64,000 nucleotides of DNA from Polynucleobacter bastaniensis (GCF_018882205.1 NZ_JACVOU010000005.1:124001-188000); one strand, 5' to 3'; shown: positions 1-9,037, counted from the stretch's first letter. Notes: generated by a model from the sequence alone, not told the origin. Made by a program: numbers and translations.

Positions 1-424
1 CATGGTGTTAGTTCACCCCGAATCTCCACAAGCAGTTGTAGATTTAGCAGATGTGGTGGGCTCCACCTCTGCCATGATCAAAGCAGTGGTTGAAGGCTCT
101 GCCACTAAATACATTGTTGCTACCGATAATGGCATCTTACACCGCATGCGCCAATTAGCACCCAATAAAATATTAATTGAAGCCCCGACTGCTGGCGATA
201 GTGCTACCTGTAAAAGTTGCGCTCATTGCCCTTGGATGGCCATGAATGGCTTGCAAGGAATCTTGGATTGCCTTGAAAACGCCTCTGGCGAAATCTTCAT
301 TGAGGAAGGTATTCGAGTTAAAGCGCTTGATTGTATCGAGCGCATGCTCGACTTCACCCAGAATCATCCCGACCTGCTTGCAAAAGCCCAGCATGGCTTT
401 GTGAAGAATATTGGCGCCGCCTAA
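1..424 (+). CDS. nadA: Quinolinate synthase NadA, C-terminal part (5' end outside window)
   Basis: NadA condenses iminoaspartate with dihydroxyacetone phosphate to give quinolinate, the second step of de novo NAD synthesis in the cytosol. The visible part covers about 140 residues and ends at a TAA. It carries the C-terminal iron-sulfur motif [13 protein letters not shown] near residues 70-82 of the visible part, which supplies cluster-ligand cysteines in this family. The reading frame is open from the first base and full NadA is normally over 300 residues, so the start lies upstream of the window; the ATG at base 2 is very probably internal. nadC follows 23 bases later on the same strand, so the two are probably one operon. 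Identification is firm. Confidence 0.95.
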   Translation, partial: MVLVHPESPQAVVDLADVVGSTSAMIKAVVEGSATKYIVATDNGILHRMRQLAPNKILIEAPTAGDSATCKSCAHCPWMAMNGLQGILDCLENASGEIFIEEGIRVKALDCIERMLDFTQNHPDLLAKAQHGFVKNIGAA

Positions 425-447
425 TTTAACTTTTTAACTGCATACGT

Positions 448-1302
448 ATGTTTGATTACAACGAAACCTTAGAGCAGGCACGTCAACGCAATATTGCTGA
501 TGCGCTGATGGAGGATATTGGCAAGTGTGATTGGACTGCGCAATTAGTTCCCAGTAAACCTGTGCATGCACAACTGATCGTTCGTCAAGAAGCGGTTTTA
601 TGTGGAGTAGATTGGTTTGAAGGCACCCTCAAGAAGTTGGACCCTATAGCGAAAGTGAATTGGTACTACCGGGAGGGCGACTTGATGAAGCCCGATACTA
701 AGGTCTGCGATATTGAGGCTAACTCTCGCGCCCTGCTCTCTGCTGAGCGTCCCTGTATTAATTTCTTACAAACACTATCTTGGACTGCCAGTAGTGCGCG
801 TCAGTATGTTGATGCGATTGCCGGTGTCAGCCCAAATCCCAATGGTTGTGCAGTACTCGATACCCGAAAAACGATTCCAGGCCTACGTCAAGCGCAAAAG
901 TATGCAGTTCGTGTCGGTGGCGGTCAAAACCAACGTCTTGCACTTTGGCATGGCATCTTAATTAAAGAGAATCATATTGCTGCCGCAGGAGGTGTTGCCG
1001 CTGCAGTGAAAGCTGCACAGGCTTTAAATTCTGGGGTGGATATTCAGGTTGAAGTAGAAAACTTTACTGAATTGAAGGAGGCTTTGGGTGCTGGGGCAAA
1101 AAATATCTTGATTGATAACTTTACTACCGATCAAATGAAGGAAGCTGTTGCCTTTACCAATGGACGCGCATTATTGGAAGCATCTGGTGGTATCGACCTA
1201 GATCAGATACGTGCTATTGCCGCTACGGGCGTTGATCGGATCTCTCTCGGAATACTGACCAAAGATATTAAGGCGGTGGATTTCTCGATGAGAATTTTGT
1301 AG
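448..1302 (+). CDS. nadC: Nicotinate-nucleotide pyrophosphorylase (carboxylating) NadC
   Basis: NadC converts quinolinate and PRPP to nicotinate mononucleotide, CO2 and pyrophosphate. The 284-residue product has the normal family length. The substrate-binding segment DTRKTIPGLR begins near residue 138, the KENHI segment carries a conserved lysine, and the C-terminal barrel includes EVENFTELKEAL and an EASGGI glycine loop that binds phosphate. It follows nadA closely, and a strong hairpin terminator lies 43 bases after its stop, so nadA-nadC form a complete transcription unit end. nadB lies nearby on the opposite strand, separated by a toxin-antitoxin pair. Confidence 0.96.
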   Translation: MFDYNETLEQARQRNIADALMEDIGKCDWTAQLVPSKPVHAQLIVRQEAVLCGVDWFEGTLKKLDPIAKVNWYYREGDLMKPDTKVCDIEANSRALLSAERPCINFLQTLSWTASSARQYVDAIAGVSPNPNGCAVLDTRKTIPGLRQAQKYAVRVGGGQNQRLALWHGILIKENHIAAAGGVAAAVKAAQALNSGVDIQVEVENFTELKEALGAGAKNILIDNFTTDQMKEAVAFTNGRALLEASGGIDLDQIRAIAATGVDRISLGILTKDIKAVDFSMRIL

Positions 1303-1344
1303 GTAATCTGCCCACCGAGGTCAGCCTAATGCTGACGCCATTAC

Positions 1345-1380
1345 AAAGCCCCTCCGATATTCGGCGGGGCTTTTCTTTTC
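1345..1380 (+). terminator. Rho-independent terminator after nadC
   Basis: The arms AAAGCCCC (1345-1352) and GGGGCTTTT (1366-1374) pair, and the interior CCGATATTCGG extends the stem. A T-rich run TTTTCTTTTC follows on the plus strand. This is a textbook intrinsic terminator for nadA-nadC and insulates the downstream brnTA promoter. Confidence 0.9.
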
Positions 1381-1432
1381 TAGACTAATCCTACGCATCT
1401 ATTGGGCTTTCAGTCTTTAAGGGCTTAATTTA

Positions 1433-1468
1433 TGTATTGACATTAATTATTTTTGTATATACATTAAC
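1433..1468 (+). promoter_or_regulatory. brnTA promoter with two 21-bp-spaced operator repeats
   Basis: A consensus -35 TTGACA lies at 1437-1442, with a possible -10 TACATT at 1460-1465 (17-bp spacing). Two copies of TGTATnnACATTAA start at 1433 and 1454, exactly 21 bp apart, that is two helical turns. The second copy contains the perfect palindrome TGTATATACA (1454-1463). Repeats overlapping both core elements fit autorepression by the BrnA antitoxin or the BrnT-BrnA complex, which is the known mode of the family. The operator assignment itself is inferred. Confidence 0.6.
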
Positions 1469-1479
1469 AGGGTGACTTA

Positions 1480-1749
1480 GTGATTGAATTTGACGATGTA
1501 AAGCGAGAGATAACCTTATTTACACGTTGCCTAGATATGGCAAGAGCAAATGAGATCTTTGAAGCCTCACATATGGATCAAATTGATTACAGAAAGAATT
1601 ATGGTGAAGTTCGAGTATTCAGTTTTGGCTACCTAGATAACACTCCAGTAGTTGTTGTGTGGACCTACAGAGGTATCAAAAGAAGAATTATCAGCCTGAG
1701 GAGAGCAAATGAACGTGAAATTAAAAAATATGCAGGAAGAATGGGTTGA
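1480..1749 (+). CDS. brnT: BrnT family type II toxin
   Basis: An 89-residue BrnT-like ribonuclease toxin of the RelE-like fold. Known BrnT proteins cleave RNA and are neutralised by BrnA. The family signature is visible at the C-terminus: RRIISLRRANEREIKKY (about residues 67-83), preceded by a W-x-x-R-G strand. It starts with GTG at 1480, just downstream of a good promoter. The toxin gene precedes and overlaps the antitoxin gene by 41 bases, the usual brnT-brnA order. The pair sits between nadC and nadB, which suggests acquisition into an otherwise metabolic locus. Confidence 0.88.
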   Translation: MIEFDDVKREITLFTRCLDMARANEIFEASHMDQIDYRKNYGEVRVFSFGYLDNTPVVVVWTYRGIKRRIISLRRANEREIKKYAGRMG

Positions 1750-1984
1750 TCCAGATGACGCGCCAGAGTTAGATGAGCAATGGTTTAAGGATGCCCACGT
1801 CTATGTTGGCGATACTCTTATCAAAAGAGGTGTTGGTAGACCACCCATTAAAAACACTAAAGAGATGCTGAGTCTCAGAATGGACTTTGATGTACTGGAA
1901 AAACTACGGGCGAGTGGTAAAGGCTGGCAAACCCGACTAAATAATTACATTAAAGAAGCTGTTTTAAAAGGCGATCTTCAATGA
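1709..1984 (+). CDS. brnA: BrnA family antitoxin
   Basis: A 91-residue BrnA-like antitoxin. The N-terminal half holds the BrnT-contacting segment WVDPDDAPELDEQWF (residues 12-26) and the C-terminal half has the ribbon-helix-helix-like part with GWQTRLNNYIKEAV. The family binds and blocks BrnT and represses its own promoter. The start ATG at 1709 has the Shine-Dalgarno-like GAGGAGAG just upstream, inside brnT, so the two are translationally coupled. The stop at 1982-1984 lies two bases from the converging nadB stop. Confidence 0.87.
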   Translation: MNVKLKNMQEEWVDPDDAPELDEQWFKDAHVYVGDTLIKRGVGRPPIKNTKEMLSLRMDFDVLEKLRASGKGWQTRLNNYIKEAVLKGDLQ

Positions 1985-1986
1985 GA

Positions 1987-3648
1987 TTAGGTCTCAGGAT
2001 TTTCTGAAGTACCTTCTGCCTGTGGAGTCAAAATAGTTGGATAAGAAACTGCCCAAGTACCTGGGTAATCACGGCTGTAATGCAGCCCTCTACTCTCTCT
2101 ACGCATTAAAGCTGATCTCACGATCAGTTCAGCACATTCCAACAGGTTGCGAAGCTCAATTAAGTCACGTGTTACTTTAAAGTTCGCGTAATACTCCTGT
2201 ACTTCGTATCTGAGGAGTTTGATGCGGTGCAATGCTCGCTCTAGCCTTCGATTGGTTCTCACAATTCCGACGTAATTCCACATCAATGAACGCAGCTCAT
2301 CCCAGTTATGAGCAATTACCACTTGCTCATCGGCATCCTCGACCTGACTCTCATCCCACAATGGTAGTTTTGGCATTACTGCTGTTTTCATTGCAGAGAT
2401 ATCTGCAGCAGTGGCCTTACCAATGACGATGCATTCCAATAATGAATTACTAGCCAAGCGATTAGCGCCATGTAAACCGGTATAAGTAGCTTCGCCTACT
2501 GCATACAGACCAGGCAAATCAGTACGGCCCTTGAGGTCAGTCACTACGCCACCACAGGTGTAATGCGCTGCCGGCACTACTGGAATAGGCTCTTTAGTAA
2601 TGTCTAGTCCCAAACTCATACAGCGCGCATAGATCATTGGGAAATGCTCTTGAATAAACGATTCACCTAAATGGGTCGCATCAAGATGAACATAATCGAG
2701 ACCATGCTTTTTCATCTCAAAGTCGATTGCCCTAGCGACAATATCACGCGGCGCTAATTCGTTGCGCTCATCATGCTCGGGCATAAAGCGATTACCGTTA
2801 GGGAGTTTAAGTAAACCGCCCTCACCACGCATTGCCTCGGTGATTAAAAAGGTTCTATCACTAGGGTGATACAAGCATGTTGGATGAAACTGAATAAACT
2901 CCATATTACCGACACGGCAACCTGCACGCCAAGCCATAGCGATACCATCGCCTGTAGCAGTGTCGGGGTTGCTGGTGTATTTGTATACCTTGCCAACACC
3001 ACCGGTAGCCAACACTACTGACTTGGCTTCAATTGTTTCTACACGATTATTTTGAATATCGAGGGCATATACGCCATAACAACGATTCGGTTTAGTGCGT
3101 TGAGTCTTGGTATCTAAGTGACGATTGGTAATCAGATCTAAAGCAATCCAGTGCTCTAGCAGTTGAATATTTTTATGGGCTCGTGCTTTATCTAACAATA
3201 CTTCATGAATAGCTTTACCGGTAGCATCCGCAACGTGCGCAATCCGACGTTGGCTATGGCCACCTTCACGCGTGAGATGCAAGCCCATGGGGCCAGTCTC
3301 ATCAGCAGTAAACGGAACTCCCTGCTCAACTAGCCAACGAATAGCTTCTGCACTTTCTTCAGCAATATATCGGGCAGTAGATTCCACTACAAGACCAGCG
3401 CCAGCATCCAAGGTATCGGCTACATGAGAGTCAACGCTGTCATGCACTTTATCAACCACACCAACGATGCCACCTTGAGCCCAGGCAGTTGCAGCCTCAC
3501 CCAGACCGCGCTTGGCCATCACAATGACCGGCTGCGTCTCTGCCATATGAAGAGCTACGGTCAGGCCGGCTAAACCTGCTCCAATAATTAGGACGGGTAA
3601 TTCTGCTTTGGTATCGAAGGGTGGGGTTTGGGGTTTTGAACTAGCCAT
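1987..3648 (-). CDS. nadB: L-aspartate oxidase NadB
   Basis: NadB oxidises L-aspartate to iminoaspartate with FAD, the first step of de novo NAD synthesis. The 553-residue protein has the FAD-binding GAGLAGL near residue 23, the succinate-dehydrogenase-like GHSQRRIAHVADATG segment, HPTCLY and the HGANRLASNSLLE FAD-contacting motif, in family order. The C-terminal helical domain is complete. It faces nadA-nadC convergently, so all three genes for quinolinate and NaMN synthesis are within 3.7 kb. No terminator of its own was seen, so transcripts may run antisense into brnTA. Confidence 0.96.
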   Translation of the reverse strand: MASSKPQTPPFDTKAELPVLIIGAGLAGLTVALHMAETQPVIVMAKRGLGEAATAWAQGGIVGVVDKVHDSVDSHVADTLDAGAGLVVESTARYIAEESAEAIRWLVEQGVPFTADETGPMGLHLTREGGHSQRRIAHVADATGKAIHEVLLDKARAHKNIQLLEHWIALDLITNRHLDTKTQRTKPNRCYGVYALDIQNNRVETIEAKSVVLATGGVGKVYKYTSNPDTATGDGIAMAWRAGCRVGNMEFIQFHPTCLYHPSDRTFLITEAMRGEGGLLKLPNGNRFMPEHDERNELAPRDIVARAIDFEMKKHGLDYVHLDATHLGESFIQEHFPMIYARCMSLGLDITKEPIPVVPAAHYTCGGVVTDLKGRTDLPGLYAVGEATYTGLHGANRLASNSLLECIVIGKATAADISAMKTAVMPKLPLWDESQVEDADEQVVIAHNWDELRSLMWNYVGIVRTNRRLERALHRIKLLRYEVQEYYANFKVTRDLIELRNLLECAELIVRSALMRRESRGLHYSRDYPGTWAVSYPTILTPQAEGTSENPET

Positions 3649-3689
3649 GTTTAATTCTAAAGGGCAATCGATAAAGAGATATTCTAAGA

Positions 3690-3727
3690 GATTTAAAGCA
3701 ACAAAGCCCCTGGTAAGGGGGCTTTGT
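3690..3727 (-). terminator. Intrinsic terminator downstream of formate dehydrogenase operon
   Basis: The 10-bp arms ACAAAGCCCC (3701-3710) and GGGGCTTTGT (3718-3727) are perfectly complementary. Read on the minus strand, the hairpin follows the formate dehydrogenase alpha gene and is followed by a moderately T-rich tail. It also separates that operon from the nadB upstream region. Confidence 0.75.
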
Positions 3728-3745
3728 TAGGTTGTGCAAAACAGC

Positions 3746-6640
3746 TTAGGAGATGACTTCAGGCTCTTGCCTACTAGGATCATTAGTTCCATAGCCCATT
3801 ACGGCAGCAGCATGACCACCTTTGGCAAGCTTGACTGCGCAGTACTTAAATTCTGGGATCTTGCCAAATGGATCTAAGGCAGAGTTGGTAATTAAGTTGG
3901 CTGCAGCTTCGTAGTAAGCAAACGGAATAAAGATCACACCACGCGGAGTGCCATCATCTCGACGAACGTGGATAGCTACTTCGCCACGACGTGACTGAAC
4001 CGTAATGACATCGCCAGCAGATACACCTAACTGGGTCATATCTTCACCATGCATCGACACAGTAGCCATCGGCTCAATCGCATCCAAGACGGTTGCACGG
4101 CGCGTCATACTGCCAGTATGCCAATGCTCTAACTGACGTCCTGTAATCAGCACAAATGGATACTCCGCATCTGGGCGCTCATTCGCAGGAATGATATCGG
4201 CTGGCACTAACTTCACTCTGCCATCTTTAGTATCAAACTTGTCATCAAATACAATTGGTCGACCTGGATCTTCAGCGGATAAACAGGGGTAAGTCACGCT
4301 AGACTCTTTTTCTAAACGCTCCCAAGTAATACCATTGATAGCTGCATGCATTGCTTGACGCATCTCGTCATACACCGCTGCAACACCGTCGTCAGCACCT
4401 TGATAGTTCCAGTTCAGGCCCATGCGCCTAGCGATTTGCTGAATAATCCACAAATCGGGCTTCGCGTCTCCAGGGGGATTAATCGCTTTTTTACCCATCT
4501 GTACCATACGATCGGTATTGCTTGCAGTACCAACCTTCTCAGGCCATGCGCTTGCTGGCAAGACCACGTCTGCTAGAAGCGCAGTCTCAGTCATAAAAAT
4601 ATCTTGGACAACCAAAAGATCCAAAGAAGCTAAAGCATGACGAGCATGATTCAAATCAGGGTCACTCATCGCAGGGTTCTCACCCTCGACATACATGCCG
4701 CGAATCTTATCGGGATCACTATCGGGCGCAGTGATCTTATGCATGATCTCTACCACGGTGTAACCGGGCTTCTTATCTAACGGGCTATCCCAGAATTTCT
4801 CGAACCAGGCATGCGCTTCTGGATTGTCTACGCGCTGGTAGTTCGGGAACATCATCGGAATTAATCCCGCATCACTTGCACCCTGTACATTATTTTGTCC
4901 GCGAAGTGGATGCAAGCCAGAGCCAGGCTTACCAATTTGACCCGTAATACTCACTAAAGCAATTAAACAACGGGCGTTATCAGTACCGTGAATGTGCTGA
5001 CTGATACCCATGCCCCACAAAATCATGGCTGACTTAGTAGTTGCAAATTCTCTGGCAACTTCACGCAAAGTCTCTGCTGGAATACCGCAGATTGGTGCCA
5101 TTGCTTCTGGGCTATAGCCCTTGATATTTTCTTTTAGAGCTTCAAAATTATTAGAGCGATTCTCGATAAAGTCTTTATCGACCAATCCTTCTTCAATGAC
5201 TGTGAAGATCATGGCATTGAGCATCGCCACGTCAGTATCGGGCTTGAACTGCATGGTGCGCCAGGCATGTTTACTAATATCGGTCGCACGTGGATCACAC
5301 AATACAATTTTTGCGCCTCGTTTAGCGGCATTCTTAAACCAGGTAGCGGCAACGGGATGGTTTGCGGTTGGATTTGAGCCGATCAAAAAAATAAGGCTTG
5401 AGTGCTCAACATCGTTCACTTGATTACTTACCGCTCCTGAGCCGACGCCTTCTAAAAGCGCAGCAACTGATGATGCATGGCAAAGACGAGTGCAATGGTC
5501 GACGTTATTGCTACCAAAACCAGTACGTACCAGTTTTTGGAATAAGTAAGCCTCTTCGTTACTGCCTTTTGCAGAACCAAATCCAGCCAACACCTTATTG
5601 CCGTATTGATCTTTGAGTTTCTTCAGGCCGCCACCAGCAACTTCCAAAGCCTCTTCCCAAGTAGCTTCACGGAAAATGTCGGACCAATCTTGCTTACCTT
5701 CTAGCAAAGCTTCATCTTTAGCAACACCGGCCTTACGAATGAGCGGCTTTGTTAGGCGCTGTGGGTTATGGATGTAGTCCATACCAAAGCGACCCTTAAC
5801 GCAAAGACGGTTGTGATTAGCTGGGCCATCACGACCTTCTACGCTAACAATCTTTTCATCTTTCACGTTGTAAGTAATCTGACAACCTACGCCGCAGAAT
5901 GGACAAACTGAATCTACCTTGCGATCAACTATTTGCGAGCCAATTAATCCCTTGGGCATTAATGCACCCGTTGGGCAAGCCTGCACACACTCACCACAAG
6001 CAACGCAAGTACTATCGCCCATTGGGTCATTCAGATCAAACACGATCTCGCTATGAGAACCGCGCATTGCATAACCAATCACATCATTGACCTGCTCTTC
6101 ACGACAGGCGCGCACGCAACGATTGCATTGAATACAGGCATCTAAGTTCACCGCCATGGCTGGGTGAGATACGTCATGACTCACTTTTTCACGGCGCAAT
6201 GCCTTGAGCTCTGGACGTACTGTGACATCTAAGCGTTCAGCCCAGGTACTCAATTCGCCATGTTGATTTTTTTGCTCTTCTTCCTTACTGTCACCTACCC
6301 ACTTAAAACCTTCGTCCGGCATGTCGGATAACAACATTTCTAAGACGAGTTTTTGACTCTTGAGTGCACGTTCGCTATTCGCTTTGACATCCATACCTGG
6401 AGTTGCGCTACGACAGCAACTGGGTGCCAAAGTACGTTCGCCATTAATTTCTACTACGCAAGCACGGCAATTACCATCAGCACGATAACCATCTTTAAAA
6501 CACAGATGCGGAATATCGATCCCGTGGCGTTTAGCGGCTTTGAGAATAGTCTCGCCTTCGTAAGAAACGATGGTCTTGCCGTTGAGCTTGAACTCAACGG
6601 TTTGCAATTCAAGTTCTTTAGGATTTACTGGTGCATTCAT
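3746..6640 (-). CDS. fdsA: NAD-dependent formate dehydrogenase, catalytic (alpha) subunit
   Basis: This subunit oxidises formate to CO2 at a molybdenum or tungsten bis-MGD centre and passes electrons through iron-sulfur clusters to the NAD-reducing partner. It has about 964 residues from the ATG at 6640, chosen because GAGAC precedes it and because a longer frame would overlap the upstream gene. Visible in order: an N-terminal [2Fe-2S] domain (GNCRACVVE), ferredoxin motifs CIQCNRC and CVACGECVQACP, CPFCGVGC of the catalytic domain, and the active-site Cys387-His388 in RLCHASS. The C-terminal MGD-binding domain has TGRQLEHWHTG. The partner gene lies 41 bases upstream. No fdsD or fdhD-type gene is nearby. 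FdsA and the Methylorubrum FDH1 alpha subunit are both close family models. Confidence 0.94.
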   Translation of the reverse strand: MNAPVNPKELELQTVEFKLNGKTIVSYEGETILKAAKRHGIDIPHLCFKDGYRADGNCRACVVEINGERTLAPSCCRSATPGMDVKANSERALKSQKLVLEMLLSDMPDEGFKWVGDSKEEEQKNQHGELSTWAERLDVTVRPELKALRREKVSHDVSHPAMAVNLDACIQCNRCVRACREEQVNDVIGYAMRGSHSEIVFDLNDPMGDSTCVACGECVQACPTGALMPKGLIGSQIVDRKVDSVCPFCGVGCQITYNVKDEKIVSVEGRDGPANHNRLCVKGRFGMDYIHNPQRLTKPLIRKAGVAKDEALLEGKQDWSDIFREATWEEALEVAGGGLKKLKDQYGNKVLAGFGSAKGSNEEAYLFQKLVRTGFGSNNVDHCTRLCHASSVAALLEGVGSGAVSNQVNDVEHSSLIFLIGSNPTANHPVAATWFKNAAKRGAKIVLCDPRATDISKHAWRTMQFKPDTDVAMLNAMIFTVIEEGLVDKDFIENRSNNFEALKENIKGYSPEAMAPICGIPAETLREVAREFATTKSAMILWGMGISQHIHGTDNARCLIALVSITGQIGKPGSGLHPLRGQNNVQGASDAGLIPMMFPNYQRVDNPEAHAWFEKFWDSPLDKKPGYTVVEIMHKITAPDSDPDKIRGMYVEGENPAMSDPDLNHARHALASLDLLVVQDIFMTETALLADVVLPASAWPEKVGTASNTDRMVQMGKKAINPPGDAKPDLWIIQQIARRMGLNWNYQGADDGVAAVYDEMRQAMHAAINGITWERLEKESSVTYPCLSAEDPGRPIVFDDKFDTKDGRVKLVPADIIPANERPDAEYPFVLITGRQLEHWHTGSMTRRATVLDAIEPMATVSMHGEDMTQLGVSAGDVITVQSRRGEVAIHVRRDDGTPRGVIFIPFAYYEAAANLITNSALDPFGKIPEFKYCAVKLAKGGHAAAVMGYGTNDPSRQEPEVIS

Positions 6641-6681
6641 ATTTGTCTCGTTTTTCCCTATTCTTTTATTAAGCAACTTCC

Positions 6682-8484
6682 TTATTGAACTTCTTGCGGG
6701 AAATATTTTGCAATACAGCGAATTGGATTTGGTGCAGCTTGACCTAGGCCGCAAATAGAAGCGTCAACCATCACCGTTGCTAAATCTTCTAAAGTGTCTT
6801 GATCCCAAGATGGTGACTGCATCAACTTGGCAGCCTTGCTGGTGCCAACACGACATGGCGTACATTGACCGCAACTCTCATGCTCAAAGAAGTGCATGAC
6901 ATTGAGCGCCATATCGCGCGCCTTGTCTTTATCGCCAAACACCATCACCGCAGCAGAACCAATGAAACAGCCATAAGGCTGCAAGGTATCGAAGTCTAGC
7001 GGAATGTCATTCATCGTTGCTGGCAAGATACCGCCTGAAGCGCCGCCAGGTAGATAGCCGTAGAACTTGTGGCCATCTTGCATGCCGCCACAATACTCAT
7101 CAATCAGCTCCTGAATCGTAATTCCGGCTGGAGCCAGTTTTACGCCCGGGTTTTTGACTCGACCGCTAACACTAAAGCTACGTAAGCCCTTGCGATCATG
7201 GCGACCAAAAGAACTAAACCACTCAGGGCCACGCTGAACAATATCGCGCACCCAGTAGAGAGTTTCAAAATTGTGCTCTAGTGTTGGACGACCAAACAAG
7301 CCAACCTGCGCAATATAGGGAGGACGCATACGGGGCTCTCCACGCTTGCCTTCGATACTCTCAATCATGGCAGATTCTTCACCGCAGATATAAGCGCCCG
7401 CACCACGACGTAACTCAATCAGTGGCAATTTAAATGGAGGATTTGCTATAAGCTTAGCCAACTCTACTTCGAGCAATTCACGGCAACCATGGTACTCATC
7501 GCGCAGATAAATATAGCAAGCATCAATACCCACTACATTTGCAGCAATTAACATACCTTCCAAGAAGCGGTGTGGATCGCGCTCCAAATATGTACGATCT
7601 TTAAATGTACCTGGCTCACCTTCGTCAATGTTCACTGCCATCAATTTCGGAGCGACTTGATCTCTCACAATGCGCCACTTACGCCCTGCTGGGAAGCCTG
7701 CGCCACCTAAGCCGCGAAGTCCTGAGCTCTCCATTATCTTGACAATACTCTCGCCGTCTTTTTTACCCTCAACAATTTCTTTTGCTAAGGCATAACCACC
7801 CAGTGCGCGATAAGACTCGTAACCTACATAGTCTGGTGAAACTGCTTGATTTTCACCTTGCGGAGATACGCCCTGCTCTGCTAAAGCTGCAGGATCAAAA
7901 CTCGCACTGTCCTTGGCCATTGGCTGAGTAGTCAGATTATTTTTGACGGCGGCAGCGACCTTATCCGTAGTTGCAAACAATACCGGGTACTGATGCACAA
8001 CTGCTACTGGAGCCTGCTCACAACGACCCACGCAGGGAGCAGCCTCCACTTTAATCTTAGGATTGCCCAAGATTGCCGGTAACTTCGCTAATAGATTTTG
8101 CGCACCAGCCAGCTCACAGGCAACACCATCACAAACCCGCAGAGTGATATCTGCAACCGGATCATTGCCACGCACCACTTCAAAGTGATGATAAAAAGTA
8201 GCAACCTCATAAACTTCTGCCATCGGCAAATTCATTTCTTTTGCGAGGGCAACTAAGTGACGATCATGTAAAGCGCGGTATTCGTCATTGAGCTTGTGTA
8301 GATTTTCAATCAGTAAATCACGACGATCAGCTGCAGCACCGATTAACTGGCGAACCTCTGCCAATGAGACATCGTCTGCTTGACGCCCTTTAAGTTTGCT
8401 CTTGCGACGAATGGTTTCCCTTAAATCATCTGCTGTTGCTACAGCAACAGCCTTGACTTCAGCCGAGGGTTTTGGGTGATTCAT
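6682..8484 (-). CDS. fdsB: Formate dehydrogenase beta subunit, fused NuoE/NuoF-type (FdsG-FdsB fusion)
   Basis: This 600-residue protein joins two parts that are separate FdsG and FdsB in Cupriavidus. The N-terminal third is a NuoE-like thioredoxin-fold [2Fe-2S] domain with CDGVACELAG and CVGRCEQAPV. From about residue 215 it is NuoF-like: GLRGLGGAGFPAGRKW for FMN/NADH binding, ICGEESAMIESIEG, and ESCGQCTPCRVGT for a [4Fe-4S] cluster. It takes electrons from the catalytic subunit and reduces NAD+ in the cytosol. The same fused layout is known for the FDH1 beta subunit of Methylorubrum. It is the first gene of a two-gene operon and an SD-like AGAG precedes the ATG. Confidence 0.93.
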   Translation of the reverse strand: MNHPKPSAEVKAVAVATADDLRETIRRKSKLKGRQADDVSLAEVRQLIGAAADRRDLLIENLHKLNDEYRALHDRHLVALAKEMNLPMAEVYEVATFYHHFEVVRGNDPVADITLRVCDGVACELAGAQNLLAKLPAILGNPKIKVEAAPCVGRCEQAPVAVVHQYPVLFATTDKVAAAVKNNLTTQPMAKDSASFDPAALAEQGVSPQGENQAVSPDYVGYESYRALGGYALAKEIVEGKKDGESIVKIMESSGLRGLGGAGFPAGRKWRIVRDQVAPKLMAVNIDEGEPGTFKDRTYLERDPHRFLEGMLIAANVVGIDACYIYLRDEYHGCRELLEVELAKLIANPPFKLPLIELRRGAGAYICGEESAMIESIEGKRGEPRMRPPYIAQVGLFGRPTLEHNFETLYWVRDIVQRGPEWFSSFGRHDRKGLRSFSVSGRVKNPGVKLAPAGITIQELIDEYCGGMQDGHKFYGYLPGGASGGILPATMNDIPLDFDTLQPYGCFIGSAAVMVFGDKDKARDMALNVMHFFEHESCGQCTPCRVGTSKAAKLMQSPSWDQDTLEDLATVMVDASICGLGQAAPNPIRCIAKYFPQEVQ

Positions 8485-8631
8485 AGTTTTAATCTCTAAT
8501 TTCTAGTCGCAATAATGGAGCTATTTTTTTAAGTCTGAAGCTACGCTTGATAAGGTCCGAATTGGCAAGAAACAGCTGCGCTTGCTCTAAATAGGAAACT
8601 CCCAAGGTCACTAATGATTTTGGGTCATTTT

Positions 8632-8660
8632 GGCACTCAAGTCCTTGACGGCGCTCAAGT
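8632..8660. repeat. Direct repeat upstream of the formate dehydrogenase operon
   Basis: GGCACTCAAGT (8632-8642) recurs as GGCGCTCAAGT (8650-8660), 18 bp apart with one mismatch. It lies about 150-175 bp upstream of the formate dehydrogenase start and just beyond the stop of the small lipoprotein gene. A regulator-binding role is only a guess. The rest of the 8485-8683 gap shows no gene. Confidence 0.35.
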
Positions 8661-8683
8661 GAATTTAACTAGGGTAAACCCTA

Positions 8684-8908
8684 TTAAATGACGGATGGGG
8701 AAGGCTTACTGCCCGGTGGCGGAGCGTAATCCAGCTTGCGCTCATAAACACGCGCCTTAAAGCAATCGTTATAGCCTTTGCTGCCGATTTGCCAACCAAT
8801 CGAAGTACAGTCATCTTGGGCTGCTGACTCAATAGAGCCGCACCCCGTTAAGGCAATAGCGGCAATAGAAACAAGGGTGGCTAAGAAGCGCGGTGTAATT
8901 GAATTCAT
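8684..8908 (-). CDS. Small putative lipoprotein
   Basis: A 74-residue product with a short positively charged N-terminus, a hydrophobic stretch and the lipobox LTGC ending at Cys23, so it is predicted to be an outer- or inner-membrane lipoprotein. The mature part is about 50 residues with two further cysteines (DDCTSIGW and NDCFKAR) that could form a disulfide, and a proline-rich end. No family is recognised with confidence. It lies upstream of, and in the same direction as, the formate dehydrogenase operon, but the 199-base gap argues against co-transcription. Confidence 0.7.
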   Translation of the reverse strand: MNSITPRFLATLVSIAAIALTGCGSIESAAQDDCTSIGWQIGSKGYNDCFKARVYERKLDYAPPPGSKPSPSVI

Positions 8909-9037
8909 ACCCTAAGTCTACTGGATTCCTGATTCCAAGTTAAGGGAAAGTGAGTACTTGTGGAATTAGAGATAAGTCAGCAACAATGTATGGGAGCATC
9001 ATTGCAGCTATACAGATAAATACATTCGGAGAACATA

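Noticed and set aside
6641..6754. A 38-residue extension of the formate dehydrogenase alpha subunit
   Set aside because: It overlaps the end of the fused beta subunit and is not typical of the family; ATG 6640 has a ribosome site.
8670..8683. TAGGGT-AA-ACCCTA palindrome as a lipoprotein terminator
   Set aside because: The 2-base loop is too small and there is no T-run; at most a weak binding site.
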